A DNA stretch of 64,000 bases from Cesiribacteraceae bacterium YIM B00369 (GTDB lineage Bacteria; Bacteroidota; Bacteroidia; Cytophagales; Cyclobacteriaceae), in assembly GCA_017948555.1 (NCBI GenBank), contig JAFMYY010000024.1:1-64000 (forward strand). The letters are read 5' to 3'. How positions within the stretch are numbered: the stretch's first letter is position 1; each line of letters begins with the position of its first letter. The notes under the pieces were generated by a model. That model saw only the letters and a list, made by a program, of their open reading frames with translations, did no database searches and was not told the origin of the DNA. Positions 11,031 to 20,436 of the stretch are shown piece by piece. Both the position numbers and the translations under genes were made by a program.

Positions 11031-11072
11031 CATTCACAGTCTCATATCTCATGTCTCATATCTAACATCTTA
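11031..11072. repeat. Degenerate heptad array in the nuoA-nuoB spacer
   Basis: Consecutive 7-mers: CATTCAC, AGTCTCA, TATCTCA, TGTCTCA, TATCTAA, CATCTTA. Weaker GTGA-type heptads in the 3' end of nuoA run in the opposite sense. The array ends 9 nt before the nuoB start. Confidence 0.55.
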
Positions 11073-11081
11073 TCTGAAAAA

Positions 11082-11609
11082 ATGGGTTTACTCGATCAAA
11101 AGTTCGGACAGGGGGGGATGATCATTACACGGGTGGATGATCTGATTAATTGGGCGCGGCTGTCTTCGCTGTGGCCTATGGGCTTTGGTATTGCCTGCTG
11201 TGCCATTGAAATGATGGGCTCTTTTACATCGGGTTATGACCTGGACCGCCTGGGAGTGCTGGCAAGGCCTTCGCCCCGCCACTCCGATGTAATGATTGTA
11301 GCAGGCACAGTTACCTTTAAAATGGCCGACCGCCTCCGCCGGTTGTATGAGCAGATGCCCGAGCCCCGCTATGTAATCTCAATGGGGAGCTGCAGTAATT
11401 GTGGCGGGCCTTACTGGCAGCATGGATACCATGTGGTAAAGGGAGTGGACCGTATTGTACCTGTGGATGTTTATGTGCCTGGTTGCCCCCCACGCCCCGA
11501 GGCGCTGATTGGCGGCGTAATGAAACTACAGGAAAAGATACGGCAGGAGACTTTAATGGCACCCAAAGCCCTGGAGCGGATTAAACAAAGAAAACAGGCG
11601 GCATCATGA
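11082..11609 (+). CDS. nuoB: NADH-quinone oxidoreductase subunit B
   Basis: 175 residues from the ATG at 11082. NuoB carries the N2 4Fe-4S cluster that passes electrons to quinone. The ligands are visible as the tandem Cys39-Cys40 in [11 protein letters not shown], Cys104 in GSCSNCGG and Cys135 in [12 protein letters not shown] longer in-frame start at 11019 would add 21 residues translated from a heptad-repeat spacer, so the start at MGLLDQKF is preferred. The last bases overlap the nuoC start (ATGA), which indicates translational coupling. Confidence 0.97.
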   Translation: MGLLDQKFGQGGMIITRVDDLINWARLSSLWPMGFGIACCAIEMMGSFTSGYDLDRLGVLARPSPRHSDVMIVAGTVTFKMADRLRRLYEQMPEPRYVISMGSCSNCGGPYWQHGYHVVKGVDRIVPVDVYVPGCPPRPEALIGGVMKLQEKIRQETLMAPKALERIKQRKQAAS

Positions 11610-12112
11610 ATACAACTTTTGAAGATATTTACCAGCACCTCCTTGCCGGCTTTGGAGAGGAAATAAGGGGAAGGGATGAGCAATGCAGCCCGGCAGCTAT
11701 AAAAGTTGCTCCGGCAGCGATTGCTGAGGTATGCAAGACTTTGCACACCCGGGAAAAGACTTATTTCGATCAGCTAAGCTGTATTACAGGCCTTGACAAT
11801 GGTCCTGAAGCAGGAACTATGGAAGTGGTTTACAACCTGTATTCCATTCCCTATAACCTTCATTTGAGCCTGAAGGTTGAACTGCCCCGCAACAACAGCA
11901 ACGAGGAGCCACTACCCGAACTGCCAACTGTGGCAGGTATCTGGCGCACCGCCGACTGGCATGAGCGGGAGGTTTTCGATCTCCTCGGCATCCGCTTTAC
12001 CGGCCACCCCGACCTTCGCCGTATACTGTTGCCCGCCGACTGGGAGGGCTATCCGCTGCGGAAAGATTACCGGGAGCAGGAGTATTATCACGGGATAAAA
12101 GTCAGATTTTAA
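11606..12112 (+). CDS. nuoC: NADH-quinone oxidoreductase subunit C
   Basis: 168 residues of the 30 kDa complex I subunit. Conserved blocks are [33 protein letters not shown] and [22 protein letters not shown], the last being the family signature. NuoC is a stand-alone gene here, not fused to NuoD as in E. coli. It belongs to the hydrophilic arm next to NuoB and NuoD. Its start codon overlaps the nuoB stop by 4 nt. Confidence 0.96.
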   Translation: MNTTFEDIYQHLLAGFGEEIRGRDEQCSPAAIKVAPAAIAEVCKTLHTREKTYFDQLSCITGLDNGPEAGTMEVVYNLYSIPYNLHLSLKVELPRNNSNEEPLPELPTVAGIWRTADWHEREVFDLLGIRFTGHPDLRRILLPADWEGYPLRKDYREQEYYHGIKVRF

Positions 12113-12172
12113 AAATCCGGAATAATAAATTCACTTAATCAGCGCATTCAATCAATCTATCATTAATAAGGC

Positions 12173-13390
12173 ATGGCCAACCAAGTTCAATATACCTACG
12201 ATCCGGCGCATTTTCAGCGCTCCGAACCGCTGAAGTACAGCCCTGATGAGCTTAAGTCCGGAGAAATGATCATAAACCTGGGGCCACAGCACCCTTCCAC
12301 TCACGGGGTGTTAAGGCTGGAAGTGGTGGCAGATGGGGAGATTATAAAGGATGTGGTGCCGCACCTCGGATACCTGCACCGCTGCTTTGAAAAGCATGCC
12401 GAGAACCTTCCTTACAACCAGACCATCCCTTTTGTGGACCGCCTGGATTATCTGGCTGCTATGAACTCGGAGCATGTATGGTGTATGGGTGTGGAGAAAA
12501 TGCTGGGCATTACAGATAAGATCCCTAAAAGGGTTGAATATATTCGTGTGCTGGTGGCAGAGCTGAACAGGCTGGCTTCGCATTTTGTGGCTTTGGGTAC
12601 TTATGCCATGGATATTGGCGCTTTTACGCCTTTTTTATGGATGATGCGCGACAGGGAACATATTCAGCGTTTGCTGGAATGGGTATCCGGCTCGCGGATG
12701 CTCTACAATTACATCTGGGTGGGAGGCCTGTTTTACGACCTGCCGGTAGGCTTTGAAGAGCGCTGCCGGGAATTTGTGCATTACCTGAAGCCAAAGCTCA
12801 GGGAGGTGGAGGAAATGGTGTTCTCCAACAAGATCTTTATTGAGAGAACTGCCAAAGTGGGCGTTTTGCCTCTGGATCTGGCCATTAATTATGGAGTAAC
12901 AGGACCGCTGCTCCGCGGATCAGGCTTAAAATATGACCTGCGAAGGGTAGATGGTTACTCTGTATACCCTGAACTGGAATTTGATATACCTGTAGGAAAA
13001 GGAGAGATGGGCGAATTGGGAGATTGCTGGGACCGCAGCTGGGTGCGTGCGAAAGAATGCGATGAAGCACTCCGGATTATTGAACAGTGCCTTGACCGTT
13101 TGCAGGGAGATTTAAAACGTACCCGCGATTTTGATCCACGTGAAGCAGTGCCGAAAAAGATACGCCCTCCAAAAGGAGATTATTATATACGGGGAGAAAC
13201 GCCCAAGGGAGAACTGGGGTTTTTCTTCCGTGCAGATGGCCGCAGTGATGTTCCTTTCCGCTGTAAAAGCCGCAGCCCGTGCTTTGTTAATTTGTCGGTA
13301 ATAAGCGAAATAAGCAAAGGGGCCATGGTGGCTGACCTTGTAGCCATTATCGGATCTCTGGATATGGTACTGGGAGAGGTGGACCGGTAG
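12173..13390 (+). CDS. nuoD: NADH-quinone oxidoreductase subunit D
   Basis: 405 residues of the 49 kDa complex I subunit, related to the large subunit of NiFe hydrogenases. The quinone-site motif QHPSTHGVLRL is at about residues 38-48. HLGYLHRCFEKHAE and the C-terminal DLVAIIGSLDMVLGEVDR complete the family pattern. Sixty nt separate it from nuoC. The nuo block ends here: the next gene is nnr, not nuoE, so the NADH-oxidising module and the membrane subunits H-N must lie elsewhere on the chromosome. Confidence 0.97.
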   Translation: MANQVQYTYDPAHFQRSEPLKYSPDELKSGEMIINLGPQHPSTHGVLRLEVVADGEIIKDVVPHLGYLHRCFEKHAENLPYNQTIPFVDRLDYLAAMNSEHVWCMGVEKMLGITDKIPKRVEYIRVLVAELNRLASHFVALGTYAMDIGAFTPFLWMMRDREHIQRLLEWVSGSRMLYNYIWVGGLFYDLPVGFEERCREFVHYLKPKLREVEEMVFSNKIFIERTAKVGVLPLDLAINYGVTGPLLRGSGLKYDLRRVDGYSVYPELEFDIPVGKGEMGELGDCWDRSWVRAKECDEALRIIEQCLDRLQGDLKRTRDFDPREAVPKKIRPPKGDYYIRGETPKGELGFFFRADGRSDVPFRCKSRSPCFVNLSVISEISKGAMVADLVAIIGSLDMVLGEVDR

Positions 13391-13430
13391 TTTTAAAACA
13401 GCAGAGGCTTTTTGGAAGTTAGGGTTAATA

Positions 13431-13448
13431 GACAAGAGACAAGAGACA
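13431..13448. repeat. Short heptad array before nnr
   Basis: Two perfect GACAAGA units followed by GACA. Confidence 0.5.
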
Positions 13449-13483
13449 TTCAATTATTCTATCATTCATTCATTTTTTAACCT

Positions 13484-15028
13484 ATGTCCCTTAAAATTTT
13501 AAATTCCCGCCAGATTCGGGAGGCCGATGCATATACAATTGAGCATGAGAAGATGACCTCAGCAGAGCTGATGGAGCGTGCTGCTGCCGCCTTTGTGCGT
13601 GCGTATGTGAAAATGTACGATGAGAAACATGAGGTATTTATTTTCTGCGGTACCGGCAATAACGGAGGGGATGGACTGGTAATAGGGCGCATGCTGCTGA
13701 GCCAGAAATATAAAGTTCATGTGTATATAGTGCGGCAAAACGGGAAGGTATCGGCTGATTTTCAGGAGAACCTTGAAAAATTGAACAAATTCCATGAACC
13801 CGCAGAGATCAGCGAAAAGGCTGAAGTACCGGAACCGGATGAGAACAGCATAATTATAGATGCACTTTTTGGAACGGGACTATCAAGACCTGTGGAAGGA
13901 ATTTATGCAGAGGTAATAAATAAAATTAATAAAAGCAGGGCTGAGGTTGTATCGGTGGATATCCCTTCAGGTTTGTATCCCGACAGTCCCGCAGATAAAA
14001 CCGGTGCAATTGTGCGGGCAGACTGCGCCATTACCTTCCACAACCCCAAGTTAGCCTTTATGTTGCCGGAGAATGGCCGGTGGATCAGGACCTGGAAAAT
14101 CGTAAATATAGGCCTTAATAAGGATTTCTTAGAAAGAATAGTTTCTCCTTACTGCTTTACAGACCTTGACACCATCAGGAGAATTTACAGGAGCAGGGAT
14201 AAGTGGTCGCATAAAGGAGACTTTGGTAAGGTAATGCTTATTGCCGGAAGCAAAGGAAAAATAGGTGCCGGGGTATTATGTGCCAAAGCATGCCTGAGAA
14301 GCGGAGCCGGGCTGCTTACCGTTTATTTGCCTGCCTGCGGATATGAAATTATGCAGATGAGTATTCCGGAGGCCATGGTGCAGACAGATCCCTCAGAGGA
14401 AACTTTTTCATCGTCGCCTGATGTGAAAGGCTTTGATGTAATAGGGATGGGGCCTGGCCTGGGGACCGGCAAAGAAACTAAGGAGGCCTTTAAAGATCTT
14501 TTGAATAATATTCCTGACAACCAGCTGGTGGTTCTGGATGCCGATGCCCTTAACCTGCTCAGCAGGAATAATGATTTGCTGGAACTCCTTCCGCAAAGAG
14601 CTGTATTAACTCCCCATCCCAAAGAATTTGAACGCCTGGTCGGGCACTGGGATAATGATTTTGAGCGCCTGGAGAAGCAAAAGGAATTCAGCAGGAAGCA
14701 TAATGTGGTGGTGGTGCTGAAAGGTGCCCACACAAGCATAGCATCTCCTGACGGGCAGGTTTATTTTAACAGTACCGGCAACCCTGGTATGGCTACGGGA
14801 GGTACCGGCGATGTGCTGACCGGTATTCTGGCAGGCCTGCTGGGGCAAAAATACCCGCCATTTGAGGCGGCAATACTGGGGGTGTTTTTACATGGCTTGG
14901 CGGCCGATCTGGCAGCCAGAGAGCTTGGAGAGGATGCCATTATAGCCTCCGATATTGTAACATATCTGCCAAAGGCTTTCAGGGAAGTAAATGATCCCGG
15001 TTATACAATTTCAGCCCAGTTATATTAA
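13484..15028 (+). CDS. nnr: Bifunctional NAD(P)H-hydrate repair enzyme (epimerase/dehydratase)
   Basis: 514 residues with the two expected halves. The N-terminal YjeF_N domain (about 1-215) is the NAD(P)HX epimerase, with the nucleotide-binding GTGNNGGDGLVIGRML near residue 52 and VSVDIPSGL. The C-terminal ribokinase-like domain (about 225-510) is the ADP-dependent (S)-NAD(P)HX dehydratase, with GMGPGLGTGKET, VLTPHPKEFERL and the signature NPGMATGGTGDVLTGILAGLLGQ (split here as NPGMATGG and TGDVLTG). It repairs hydrated NADH and NADPH in the cytoplasm. Its place after nuoABCD links it loosely to NADH metabolism, but the 93-nt spacer and the GACAAGA repeat leave co-transcription uncertain. Confidence 0.96.
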   Translation: MSLKILNSRQIREADAYTIEHEKMTSAELMERAAAAFVRAYVKMYDEKHEVFIFCGTGNNGGDGLVIGRMLLSQKYKVHVYIVRQNGKVSADFQENLEKLNKFHEPAEISEKAEVPEPDENSIIIDALFGTGLSRPVEGIYAEVINKINKSRAEVVSVDIPSGLYPDSPADKTGAIVRADCAITFHNPKLAFMLPENGRWIRTWKIVNIGLNKDFLERIVSPYCFTDLDTIRRIYRSRDKWSHKGDFGKVMLIAGSKGKIGAGVLCAKACLRSGAGLLTVYLPACGYEIMQMSIPEAMVQTDPSEETFSSSPDVKGFDVIGMGPGLGTGKETKEAFKDLLNNIPDNQLVVLDADALNLLSRNNDLLELLPQRAVLTPHPKEFERLVGHWDNDFERLEKQKEFSRKHNVVVVLKGAHTSIASPDGQVYFNSTGNPGMATGGTGDVLTGILAGLLGQKYPPFEAAILGVFLHGLAADLAARELGEDAIIASDIVTYLPKAFREVNDPGYTISAQLY

Positions 15029-15054
15029 TCCTCCTTTGGTGCCGCTACAGCCGG

Positions 15055-16365
15055 TTATATTGCCAGACCATCGGCAAAATATCTGAGCAGCATGAAAAGA
15101 TCTTCAAACTTAGTAAGAGGAAGGGTGGATGCCTTATCATCTATATCATGATACGCCTGGATGCCTCCCAGGGTGTAAATGTAAAAGGAAGGAACTCCTG
15201 CCTGATAAAATATACAATGATCGCTGTTGCAGGCCTCTCCCCTTGGGGATACTTTTTGCAGCAGCTTTTTTTCCTCATTTATTTTTTTCAGTCGCTCAAA
15301 CTGATCCTGAAAAACTGTTCCGTTTACTACTTTAATGCCTTCTTCGCCTGTGCCGGTAATATCCAGATTAATCATAAAACCAATCTTTTCCAGGGGCACC
15401 AGTGGATTTTTTGCATAATGCTGAGCTCCCAGCAGACCCAGCTCTTCGGCTCCGAAAGCTATAAAAAGCATGTTCTGTTCAGGCTGGTTTTCAGGTCTGG
15501 AATAATGCCTGGCAAGGCTCAGCATCATGGCTACCCCGCTGGCATTATCATTTGCACCCGGAAACCAGGCATTTTCACCCAGGCGGCCCAGGTGGTCGTA
15601 GTGGGCACTGATTAGAATAACTCCCTTTTCAGGGTTTTTCCCCGTTACCATCCCTGCCACATTCTGGGTTTGCTGGCGTTTCAGGAATTTGTTTTCTATA
15701 TGCAGCTTAACAGTGGTGAAGGAATCGGGCAGCGCCTCTTTTTTTACTGTCAGCTGAGGTGTTTCGCAGGGCTGCTGAGCCATAGACCAGGTAAGCTTTC
15801 CTGCAGTCAGTAATATCACTGCTTCAGCAGGGTTGTTTTTAAAGTGCTTTAAAAAATTAAGGATTTCATTGAGCTTTTTCTGTTCATCAGGCTTTGTCCG
15901 GTCAAACATTTCCTGATCAATTACAAGCACCTTACCACGTGCATCCTGCAGTTTTTGTAACAGGATTTTAGAATCCATAATTTCCTCCTTCTTCAGGTGG
16001 AGGGTGGAGAAACTACCATTTATTTTCTGGGTGCAGGGAGCCACCAGAAAGTCCTTACCGGCGGTTAGCGAAACTTTGCCGGACATAAGCTCCACTTCAG
16101 CAGGAAAGGTATTTACAGAAATATCAAACTCCTGGAAAAAGCCGTTGCCGAAAGATTTTAACCCCATCTTCTGAAATTCGGCAGCAATAAAAGAAGCGGC
16201 TTTCCGGTGACCTTCCTTCACATACCCGCGGCCATGCATGGAAGGGGAGGAAAGCGTATCCACCACCATACGCGCATAAGGGAGCACCCCTGGTTTTTCA
16301 GGCGAAAAAAAAGTAAATAACAGTAAAATAAAAGCAACTAAACCGGAAATGAAATTTGCAGGCAC
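15055..16365 (-). CDS. Secreted M28 family metallopeptidase
   Basis: 436 residues with an N-terminal hydrophobic signal segment (residues about 4-22), so exported. The di-zinc peptidase domain of M28 (aminopeptidase Y/glutaminyl cyclase-like) occupies the second half: first His ligand and Asp in SAHYDHLG, bridging Asp in PGANDNASGVA, catalytic Glu pair in FGAEELGLLG, Asp in NLDITGTG, and last His in CNSDHCIFY. The region between the signal and the catalytic domain (about 60-215) may include a degenerate PA-type insert. It probably trims peptides in the periplasm. It is convergent with nnr, with 26 nt between stop codons. Confidence 0.92.
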   Translation of the reverse strand: MPANFISGLVAFILLLFTFFSPEKPGVLPYARMVVDTLSSPSMHGRGYVKEGHRKAASFIAAEFQKMGLKSFGNGFFQEFDISVNTFPAEVELMSGKVSLTAGKDFLVAPCTQKINGSFSTLHLKKEEIMDSKILLQKLQDARGKVLVIDQEMFDRTKPDEQKKLNEILNFLKHFKNNPAEAVILLTAGKLTWSMAQQPCETPQLTVKKEALPDSFTTVKLHIENKFLKRQQTQNVAGMVTGKNPEKGVILISAHYDHLGRLGENAWFPGANDNASGVAMMLSLARHYSRPENQPEQNMLFIAFGAEELGLLGAQHYAKNPLVPLEKIGFMINLDITGTGEEGIKVVNGTVFQDQFERLKKINEEKKLLQKVSPRGEACNSDHCIFYQAGVPSFYIYTLGGIQAYHDIDDKASTLPLTKFEDLFMLLRYFADGLAI

Positions 16366-16446
16366 AACTCCAAAAAGTTAAATATTTTCAGTACCATAAA
16401 ATTAGTAAAATGTTGAAGCTTTAGATTCTTAAGCGCATAATTTTTT

Positions 16447-17298
16447 TTAATTCCTTTTTGGAGGGGTAGCGGGCTTGTGCAGTTTATTACCACAGAACCG
16501 GCAAAACGCTGAGCCGGCAGGATGATCTTCCGGTTTGCAATGGGCGCAGGAGATAGTGTCCTGCCTTTCAGCTCTGTCTGCACGTGTTAATTCAGACGAC
16601 ACAATGCCGGTGGGTACTGCAATAATGCCATAGCCCATGAGCATAAGGAGGGTTGCCAGGGTTTGCCCCAGTGTGGTTTGTGGTGCAATATCCCCATAGC
16701 CTACAGTTGTTATAGTAACCACAGCCCAGTAAATAGAGAGAGGGATATTCCTGAACCCGTTTTCAGGTCCTTCAATAAGATACATAAGTGAGCCCACAAT
16801 AATAACGATGGTTAAAACAGCTCCGATAAATACAATAATCTTTGCAACACTGGCCTTAAGCGCCCGCTTCAGGGTTTCGGCTTCTCCAAGGAAATGACCA
16901 AGTTTTAATATTCTGAAAATACGGAGAAGGCGCAGGCCTCTTATCACTATCAGGAACTGGGAGCCTGCTATTAAATAGCTCAGATAAGTAGGGAGGATAG
17001 CCAGCAGATCTACAATTCCATAAAAGCTGTAAACATACCGCAGCGGCCTTGGGCTGGTAATAATTCGCAGTATGTATTCAACCGTAAAGGCGATGGTGAA
17101 AATCCACTCCAAAGTCAGTAAAATGCCACCGAATTCCTGCCGGATAGAGGTAACACTCTCTAAAACCACTGTAAGAATACTTAGCAGAATAAAAAGCAGG
17201 AGCGCCAGGTCGAAATTCTTTCCTTTTGGGGTATTGCTTTCAAAAATGATGATATAAAGCTTTTTCTGCCATTCCTTCCGCTTCCTTCTCTTATTCAT
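16447..17298 (-). CDS. Voltage-gated-type K+ channel with C-terminal zinc-ribbon motif
   Basis: 283 residues. Six transmembrane helices are apparent. S4 is a charged helix (residues 120-134, R120, R123, R126, R129, K132), and the selectivity filter TVGYGD is at 198-203, so this is a tetrameric K+-selective channel of the ion_trans superfamily. After S6 the tail carries Cys251-x2-Cys254 and Cys266-x2-Cys269, a zinc-ribbon arrangement seen in related bacterial channels. Its role is unknown. The gene starts 8 nt after the stop of the upstream MscS gene on the same strand, so the two are likely co-transcribed and may act together in osmotic or turgor control. Confidence 0.93.
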   Translation of the reverse strand: MNKRRKRKEWQKKLYIIIFESNTPKGKNFDLALLLFILLSILTVVLESVTSIRQEFGGILLTLEWIFTIAFTVEYILRIITSPRPLRYVYSFYGIVDLLAILPTYLSYLIAGSQFLIVIRGLRLLRIFRILKLGHFLGEAETLKRALKASVAKIIVFIGAVLTIVIIVGSLMYLIEGPENGFRNIPLSIYWAVVTITTVGYGDIAPQTTLGQTLATLLMLMGYGIIAVPTGIVSSELTRADRAERQDTISCAHCKPEDHPAGSAFCRFCGNKLHKPATPPKRN

Positions 17299-17306
17299 AA
17301 ACGTAG

Positions 17307-18455
17307 TTACTTATTGTCAGGTCCTGAATGGTTTTCCCATCTTTGATGACGGGCATCTGAAAATGCAGGGTCCATGGCTCCGGTATCCGGCCTTTCCAGC
17401 TGAGCACGGGTGCGTGGCAGGCTTTCAGGGTAATTTTCGCGGATAAACTCTATAAGCTTTTCCCTTACAAATACCCTTAGCTCAAAGGCATTTCCTGAAT
17501 TGGCTGCGCTTACCAGGGCACGAACCTGTACTGTGCTTTCGGTTACATCGGTAATTTGTACGGCGCAGGCTTTTTTGTCCCAGTAGGGGCTTTCTTCGCA
17601 AAGCCGGCGAAGCTCTTTCCGCAGGGCTTCAATGGGTACCTGGTAATCGGTATATAAGAACACAGTACCAAGTATGTCGGCAGAGGAGCGTGTCCAGTTC
17701 TGGAATGGCTTTTCTATAAAAAAATTGATAGGTACTATCAGGCGTCTCTGGTCCCATATCCTTACCACCACATAGGTAAAAGTAATTTCCTCAATGCGTC
17801 CCCATTCTCCTTCCACAATAACCACATCATCAATCCTTATAGGTTGCGTAAAGGCAATCTGGAAACCCGCAATCAGGTTTGCAATGGATTTTTGGGCGGC
17901 AAAACCAATAATAATACCTGTAACACCTGCAGAGGTAAGCAAACCGGCACCAATATTCCGGACTCCCTCAAAGCTGAGGAGTATAACAGAAACAGCAATA
18001 ATGATAATGCCCACTACCAGCAGCCTCTTTATAAACTGTACCTGCGTCCTTACCTTCCTTGCCAGGTAGTTATCTTCTTTATTAATTTCAAAATTGTGGT
18101 ATACAATTTCCTGAACCACATCAATAATTTGTGTAAATAACCAGGCTATGGTACAAACCAGCAGTACTCCCACCACCCTGTGGATGGTATAAATGGTTTC
18201 TGCCGGATAATCCACTGTATCCAAAGCTATATTAAAGAGAATGAGAGGGAAAAGAACCTTTAATACCGGCCGTACATTATTAATTATGGATTCGGTTAAA
18301 ACTTCGTCTCCGGTTCTTTTTTTATAAACCCTTAAAACTGTATTCAGAATAAGCCTCAGTATTTCCCCGCCTAAATAAGCCAGAACAAGGAGGATAATGA
18401 ACTGTAAAAAAGGGTGAAGGGTATCGTAATAATCAGGAATGGTATTAAAATCCAT
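17307..18455 (-). CDS. Mechanosensitive channel, MscS family (extended)
   Basis: 382 residues, longer than the MscS near 3.9 kb. It has about five N-terminal hydrophobic segments before the pore helix GAGLLTSAGVTGIIIGFAAQ and the beta domain (PIRIDDVVIVEGEWGRIEEI, then IVPINFFIEKPFQNWT). The GEWGRIEEITFTYVVVRIWDQRR block is typical of the plant/bacterial MSL-like subgroup. The C-terminal tail is hydrophilic with repeated Arg. Immediately upstream of the K+ channel gene. It should open on membrane tension; the extra helices may alter gating. Confidence 0.93.
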   Translation of the reverse strand: MDFNTIPDYYDTLHPFLQFIILLVLAYLGGEILRLILNTVLRVYKKRTGDEVLTESIINNVRPVLKVLFPLILFNIALDTVDYPAETIYTIHRVVGVLLVCTIAWLFTQIIDVVQEIVYHNFEINKEDNYLARKVRTQVQFIKRLLVVGIIIIAVSVILLSFEGVRNIGAGLLTSAGVTGIIIGFAAQKSIANLIAGFQIAFTQPIRIDDVVIVEGEWGRIEEITFTYVVVRIWDQRRLIVPINFFIEKPFQNWTRSSADILGTVFLYTDYQVPIEALRKELRRLCEESPYWDKKACAVQITDVTESTVQVRALVSAANSGNAFELRVFVREKLIEFIRENYPESLPRTRAQLERPDTGAMDPAFSDARHQRWENHSGPDNK

Positions 18456-18660
18456 ATAAAGTTGAGTTAATAATTTTCTTAACTAATAAAATGCGGCGCT
18501 GTTTACGATTCGTGGCGGTGGCGGCCGTTTCTCACGGTGAACTTACAAAATGCTGCCGGAAATTCATGACCCTGCCGGTGGAAAGCTCGCGTGAAACCTG
18601 CGGCTATGCGGGTGAAGTATTTTGTGAAGGAAGAGATCGGGATATAATAAAGAACTTATG

Positions 18661-18668
18661 TATCTTTG
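18661..18668 (+). promoter_or_regulatory. Possible -7 box for the VRR-NUC gene
   Basis: TATCTTTG matches TAnnTTTG, but it lies only 15 nt before the preferred start codon at 18684, so a transcript from it would have a very short leader. Confidence 0.3.
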
Positions 18669-18683
18669 AATGAAGGAGATACG

Positions 18684-20357
18684 ATGAATCAGAAAGAGCC
18701 TTTAAAAGAACTTCCTCCTAAGTATTACCTGGAGAATTTTGCAACGCTGCTCAGCTTTGCAGAGGAGATGTATGGTGAATTGCTGAATAAAAGGGAGCAG
18801 GATTTTATTGCCGCGTTCCGGGGGCTGAGTGAAGATGCACAGTGCCTGTTTTTACGCTTTTTAAACCGGAAGGGGCTCTTTTTCCGGACCGATAAGCTTG
18901 TATATCCTGAAATAGCAGATATAAGGTCTTCGCTGGATGAACTGTTGTTCAGAAATTTTGTGGAGTTGCCGGGAGCCCGGCATGCAGCCTGCGGTAAGTT
19001 TTTTCTGGCCATTTACAATAAGCCTGAGTTGCTGCCCCTGCTGAAAGAGCTGAAGCCGGAGCTGAAGGGTGCCGGAAAGTTAAAAAAAACGGATCTTATT
19101 GAGTTTATGCTGAAAGAATGCTCCTGGCCGGAATTGCTTATCCTTACAGCTAAGGCAGGTCCTGCCATAAAGCACAATTATGAGCATGAGACAGAGCTGT
19201 TGAAATTTTTGTTTTTTGGCTATACGGGAGGCGATATGTCGGAGTTTGTGGTAAGGGACCTCGGAATGGTTCGCTACGAATCGCCGGAACAGGAAAAACT
19301 GGTGGCCCGCTTCAATACCCGGCAGGAGCTGGATGATCAGTTCTCCATTTCGTTAGCCTATGAACATTTCAGGGAATTGCGGGAGCTGAACTGCCCCGAA
19401 ACCCTTTATAGCTGGTACAAAGACTGCAGTTCCGGAAATCCGGCATGGAGCGGAAGCGGAGCGCCTTTATGGACAAGGCTTACTTTAAAGCTGGCCCGGA
19501 TTCTGGAGCGACACCGCTGCCACGACTGGGCGCTGGAAGTTTATTCCACCACAAGCATGGTGCCTTCAAGGGAGCGCAGGGTTCGCCTGTTGCAAAAAAC
19601 AGGGGCAGTGCAGGAAGCGCTTGAGCTTTGCCACCAGATTAAGCTTGACCCTCAAAATGCAGAGGAGCAGTTTTTTGCCCATGACTTTATTGAAAAGTTA
19701 AGGAAGAAGAAGGCCCGGAAAAGCACCACCCTCCACCTGAAAGAGGCTGAGGAGGTTATTGTCAGCAGGGAATACTGCTATCAGGTAGAGAAGGGAGTAA
19801 TGCGGTACTATGAGAACCAGGGGAAGGAAGCCTTGCACAGCGAAAACTACCTGTGGCGCAGCCTTTTCGGTTTGGTTTTCTGGGATATAATATTTAACCA
19901 TGATGCACCTGTGTACCACAGCCCTTTCCAGCGTGCTCCTTCCGATCTTTACCTGCCGGCCTTTCTGGAAAGCAGGCTTGAGCGGATGCTGGAGCGAATG
20001 CAGTTATTAAGCACATGTGAAAAGCTGGCGGCACATGTGGAAAAGGTGTACGATGAAAAGTGGGGGACAGGAAACCCGCTTATTAATTGGCACGAAAACA
20101 CGCTCCCGCTTGCGCGGGCAGCCTGCAGCCTTTTGCAGCCTGCACAGCTGCAAAAGGTACTGATAGAAATGGCCCGGAACCTGAAGGAAAACGGCCGTGG
20201 CTTTCCTGACCTGTTTGTCTGGACTGAGCATGATTACCTTTTCGTGGAGGTGAAATCACCTAACGATTCCCTTTCCGCTCAGCAGCTCTTCTGGCTCCGC
20301 TTCTTCCGGGAGTGCGGAATTAAAGCAAAGGTTTTGAAAGTGGAGTGGGAAAAATAA
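18684..20357 (+). CDS. FAN1-like VRR-NUC nuclease
   Basis: 557 residues. The C-terminal VRR-NUC domain (about 500-555) shows the PD-(D/E)XK nuclease core: Asp in GRGFPDLFVW, the E-x-K in LFVEVKSPND, and Gln in SAQQLFWLRFF. The preceding helical and TPR-like region (about 230-480) and the N-terminal part match bacterial FAN1 homologues, structure-selective nucleases that in eukaryotes process interstrand crosslinks and 5' flaps. The ATG at 18684 is preferred over that at 18666 because AAGGAG sits 5 nt before it. Neighbours are divergent mscS and a convergent DUF4442 gene, so genome context adds nothing about its role. Confidence 0.88.
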   Translation: MNQKEPLKELPPKYYLENFATLLSFAEEMYGELLNKREQDFIAAFRGLSEDAQCLFLRFLNRKGLFFRTDKLVYPEIADIRSSLDELLFRNFVELPGARHAACGKFFLAIYNKPELLPLLKELKPELKGAGKLKKTDLIEFMLKECSWPELLILTAKAGPAIKHNYEHETELLKFLFFGYTGGDMSEFVVRDLGMVRYESPEQEKLVARFNTRQELDDQFSISLAYEHFRELRELNCPETLYSWYKDCSSGNPAWSGSGAPLWTRLTLKLARILERHRCHDWALEVYSTTSMVPSRERRVRLLQKTGAVQEALELCHQIKLDPQNAEEQFFAHDFIEKLRKKKARKSTTLHLKEAEEVIVSREYCYQVEKGVMRYYENQGKEALHSENYLWRSLFGLVFWDIIFNHDAPVYHSPFQRAPSDLYLPAFLESRLERMLERMQLLSTCEKLAAHVEKVYDEKWGTGNPLINWHENTLPLARAACSLLQPAQLQKVLIEMARNLKENGRGFPDLFVWTEHDYLFVEVKSPNDSLSAQQLFWLRFFRECGIKAKVLKVEWEK

Positions 20358-20362
20358 CTATA

Positions 20363-20397
20363 GAATTAAGAATTAAGAATTAAGAATTAAGAATTAA
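20363..20397. repeat. Perfect heptad array, GAATTAA x5
   Basis: Five perfect GAATTAA units begin 6 nt after the stop codon of the nuclease gene and run toward the convergent DUF4442 gene. Confidence 0.9.
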
Positions 20398-20436
20398 AGT
20401 TTCTGAAAATCCTCACATGGTTTCATTCTATATTCA

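Noticed and set aside
11019-11081. Longer N-terminus for NuoB
   Set aside because: These residues come from a heptad-array spacer and are absent from the family; the ATG at 11082 is used instead.
18491-18673. 60-residue reading frame upstream of the VRR-NUC gene
   Set aside because: The stretch is GC-richer than its flanks, but the product is Cys/Arg-rich with no recognisable fold and it overlaps the likely control region of the divergent genes.
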